Positions 12,256-12,595 of a stretch of DNA of 12,595 nucleotides are shown here, in pieces. The stretch's first letter is position 1; every line of letters starts with the position of its first letter. The notes beneath the pieces were generated by a model. The model searched no databases and was not told the origin of the DNA. It saw only the letters and a program-made list of their open reading frames with translations. The stretch is from Candidatus Woesebacteria bacterium. Lineage in GTDB: Bacteria; Patescibacteriota; Microgenomatia; UBA8517. The stretch spans positions 1-12,595 of the forward strand of contig DAHVYL010000007.1 of NCBI GenBank assembly GCA_027327685.1. Reading direction: 5' to 3'. Position numbers and translations under genes: made by a program.

Positions 12256-12595
12256 ATGGATATTTATTTGATCAATTCGCTAACCCACAAAAAAGAAAAG
12301 TTTATTCCCATTAATCCTCCTAATGTAGGACTTTATACCTGCGGCATGACAGTTTATGACTATGCGCATATAGGGCACGGCAGGAAATATGTTACCGACG
12401 ATATCTTAAAAAGGGTTCTTACGGCGAACGGTTACACCGTAGAACATGTTCAGAATGTTACCGATGTGGGACACCTGGTTTCAGATGCCGACGAAGGAGA
12501 GGATAAATTGGAAAAGGGTGCGGTAAAACAGGGCAAAACCCCCTGGGAAGTTGCAGAGTTCTTCACCAAAAATTTTTACGATTCAATGGATAAGC
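12256..12595 (+). CDS. cysS: Cysteinyl-tRNA synthetase, 5' part only
   Basis: The first 113 codons of a class I synthetase that charges tRNA-Cys; the frame is open to the window edge. The N-terminus reads [19 protein letters not shown]. It is followed by the diagnostic [20 protein letters not shown], with the first zinc Cys and the HIGH motif (ATP binding), then a DDILKRVL helix and [19 protein letters not shown]. The last segment differs from the E. coli NITDIDDKI form and carries a short insertion with DADEGEDK. MshC-type cysteine ligases share the HIGH region, but they belong to mycothiol-making Actinobacteria and are unlikely here. The KMSKS motif and anticodon domain lie beyond the window. 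The start is fixed by the conserved N-terminus and by the -10-like box six bases upstream. Confidence 0.94.
   Translation, partial: MDIYLINSLTHKKEKFIPINPPNVGLYTCGMTVYDYAHIGHGRKYVTDDILKRVLTANGYTVEHVQNVTDVGHLVSDADEGEDKLEKGAVKQGKTPWEVAEFFTKNFYDSMDK

Noticed and set aside
1..12595. tRNA/rRNA genes, CRISPR arrays, insertion sequences, phage or toxin-antitoxin genes
   Set aside because: No cloverleaf, repeat-spacer pattern, transposase or integrase motif, or small paired genes were seen; spacers are too short to hold most of these.

Overview
The window is a dense, all plus-strand run of bacterial housekeeping genes: 15 complete coding regions, one gene cut off by the right edge, and no gene-free stretch longer than about 100 bases. 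The proteins are compact, and many are shorter than their model homologues: EF-Ts is 151 aa, ProRS 409 aa without an editing domain, YbeY 130 aa, and the SHMT and FolD are lean. Spacers are short, AT-rich and often carry a promoter. TGA is used as a normal stop (ends of the first gene and of rseP), so the glycine-TGA code of Gracilibacteria/SR1 does not apply. Size reduction, divergent motifs and reduced gene order suggest a Candidate Phyla Radiation (Patescibacteria) genome, perhaps Microgenomates-like. That placement is inference from style, not from a marker tree.

Layout. (1) 60-3714: a deoxynucleoside-kinase-like gene overlapping thymidylate kinase (tmk), then glyA and folD. Together these link deoxynucleoside salvage with the one-carbon folate pool. 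(2) 3715-5545: a strong promoter and a structured ~75-base leader, then rpsB-tsf-frr with near-zero spacing. (3) 5564-7958: a promoter and rseP (site-2 protease), then a promoter and proS. (4) 7959-9168: HIT-family hydrolase, yqeY-like gene and ybeY (rRNA maturation endonuclease). (5) 9180-11659: the replication/recombination module dnaX-ybaB-recR. (6) 11668-12192: an unrecognised charged protein. (7) 12256 onward: the start of cysS.

The segment rpsB-tsf-frr-rseP-proS follows the Bacillus-type order rpsB-tsf-pyrH-frr-uppS-cdsA-dxr-rseP-proS with four genes missing, which looks like collapse of an ancestral locus.

No mobile element, CRISPR array, tRNA or rRNA was seen. The points most worth a second look are: a candidate programmed frameshift or transcript-slippage cassette in dnaX (A8 run, upstream GGAG, downstream GC stem); -10-like boxes placed 6-9 bases before the ATG of six genes, suggesting leaderless mRNAs; a hairpin leader in front of rpsB; an internally deleted EF-Ts; a ProRS whose editing domain is replaced by a four-cysteine knuckle; a FolD with a remodelled active-site loop; and a kinase whose D/E-R-S motif reads DPS. 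I did not find a convincing new multi-gene system; the novelty is in minimised or altered versions of known parts and in expression signals.
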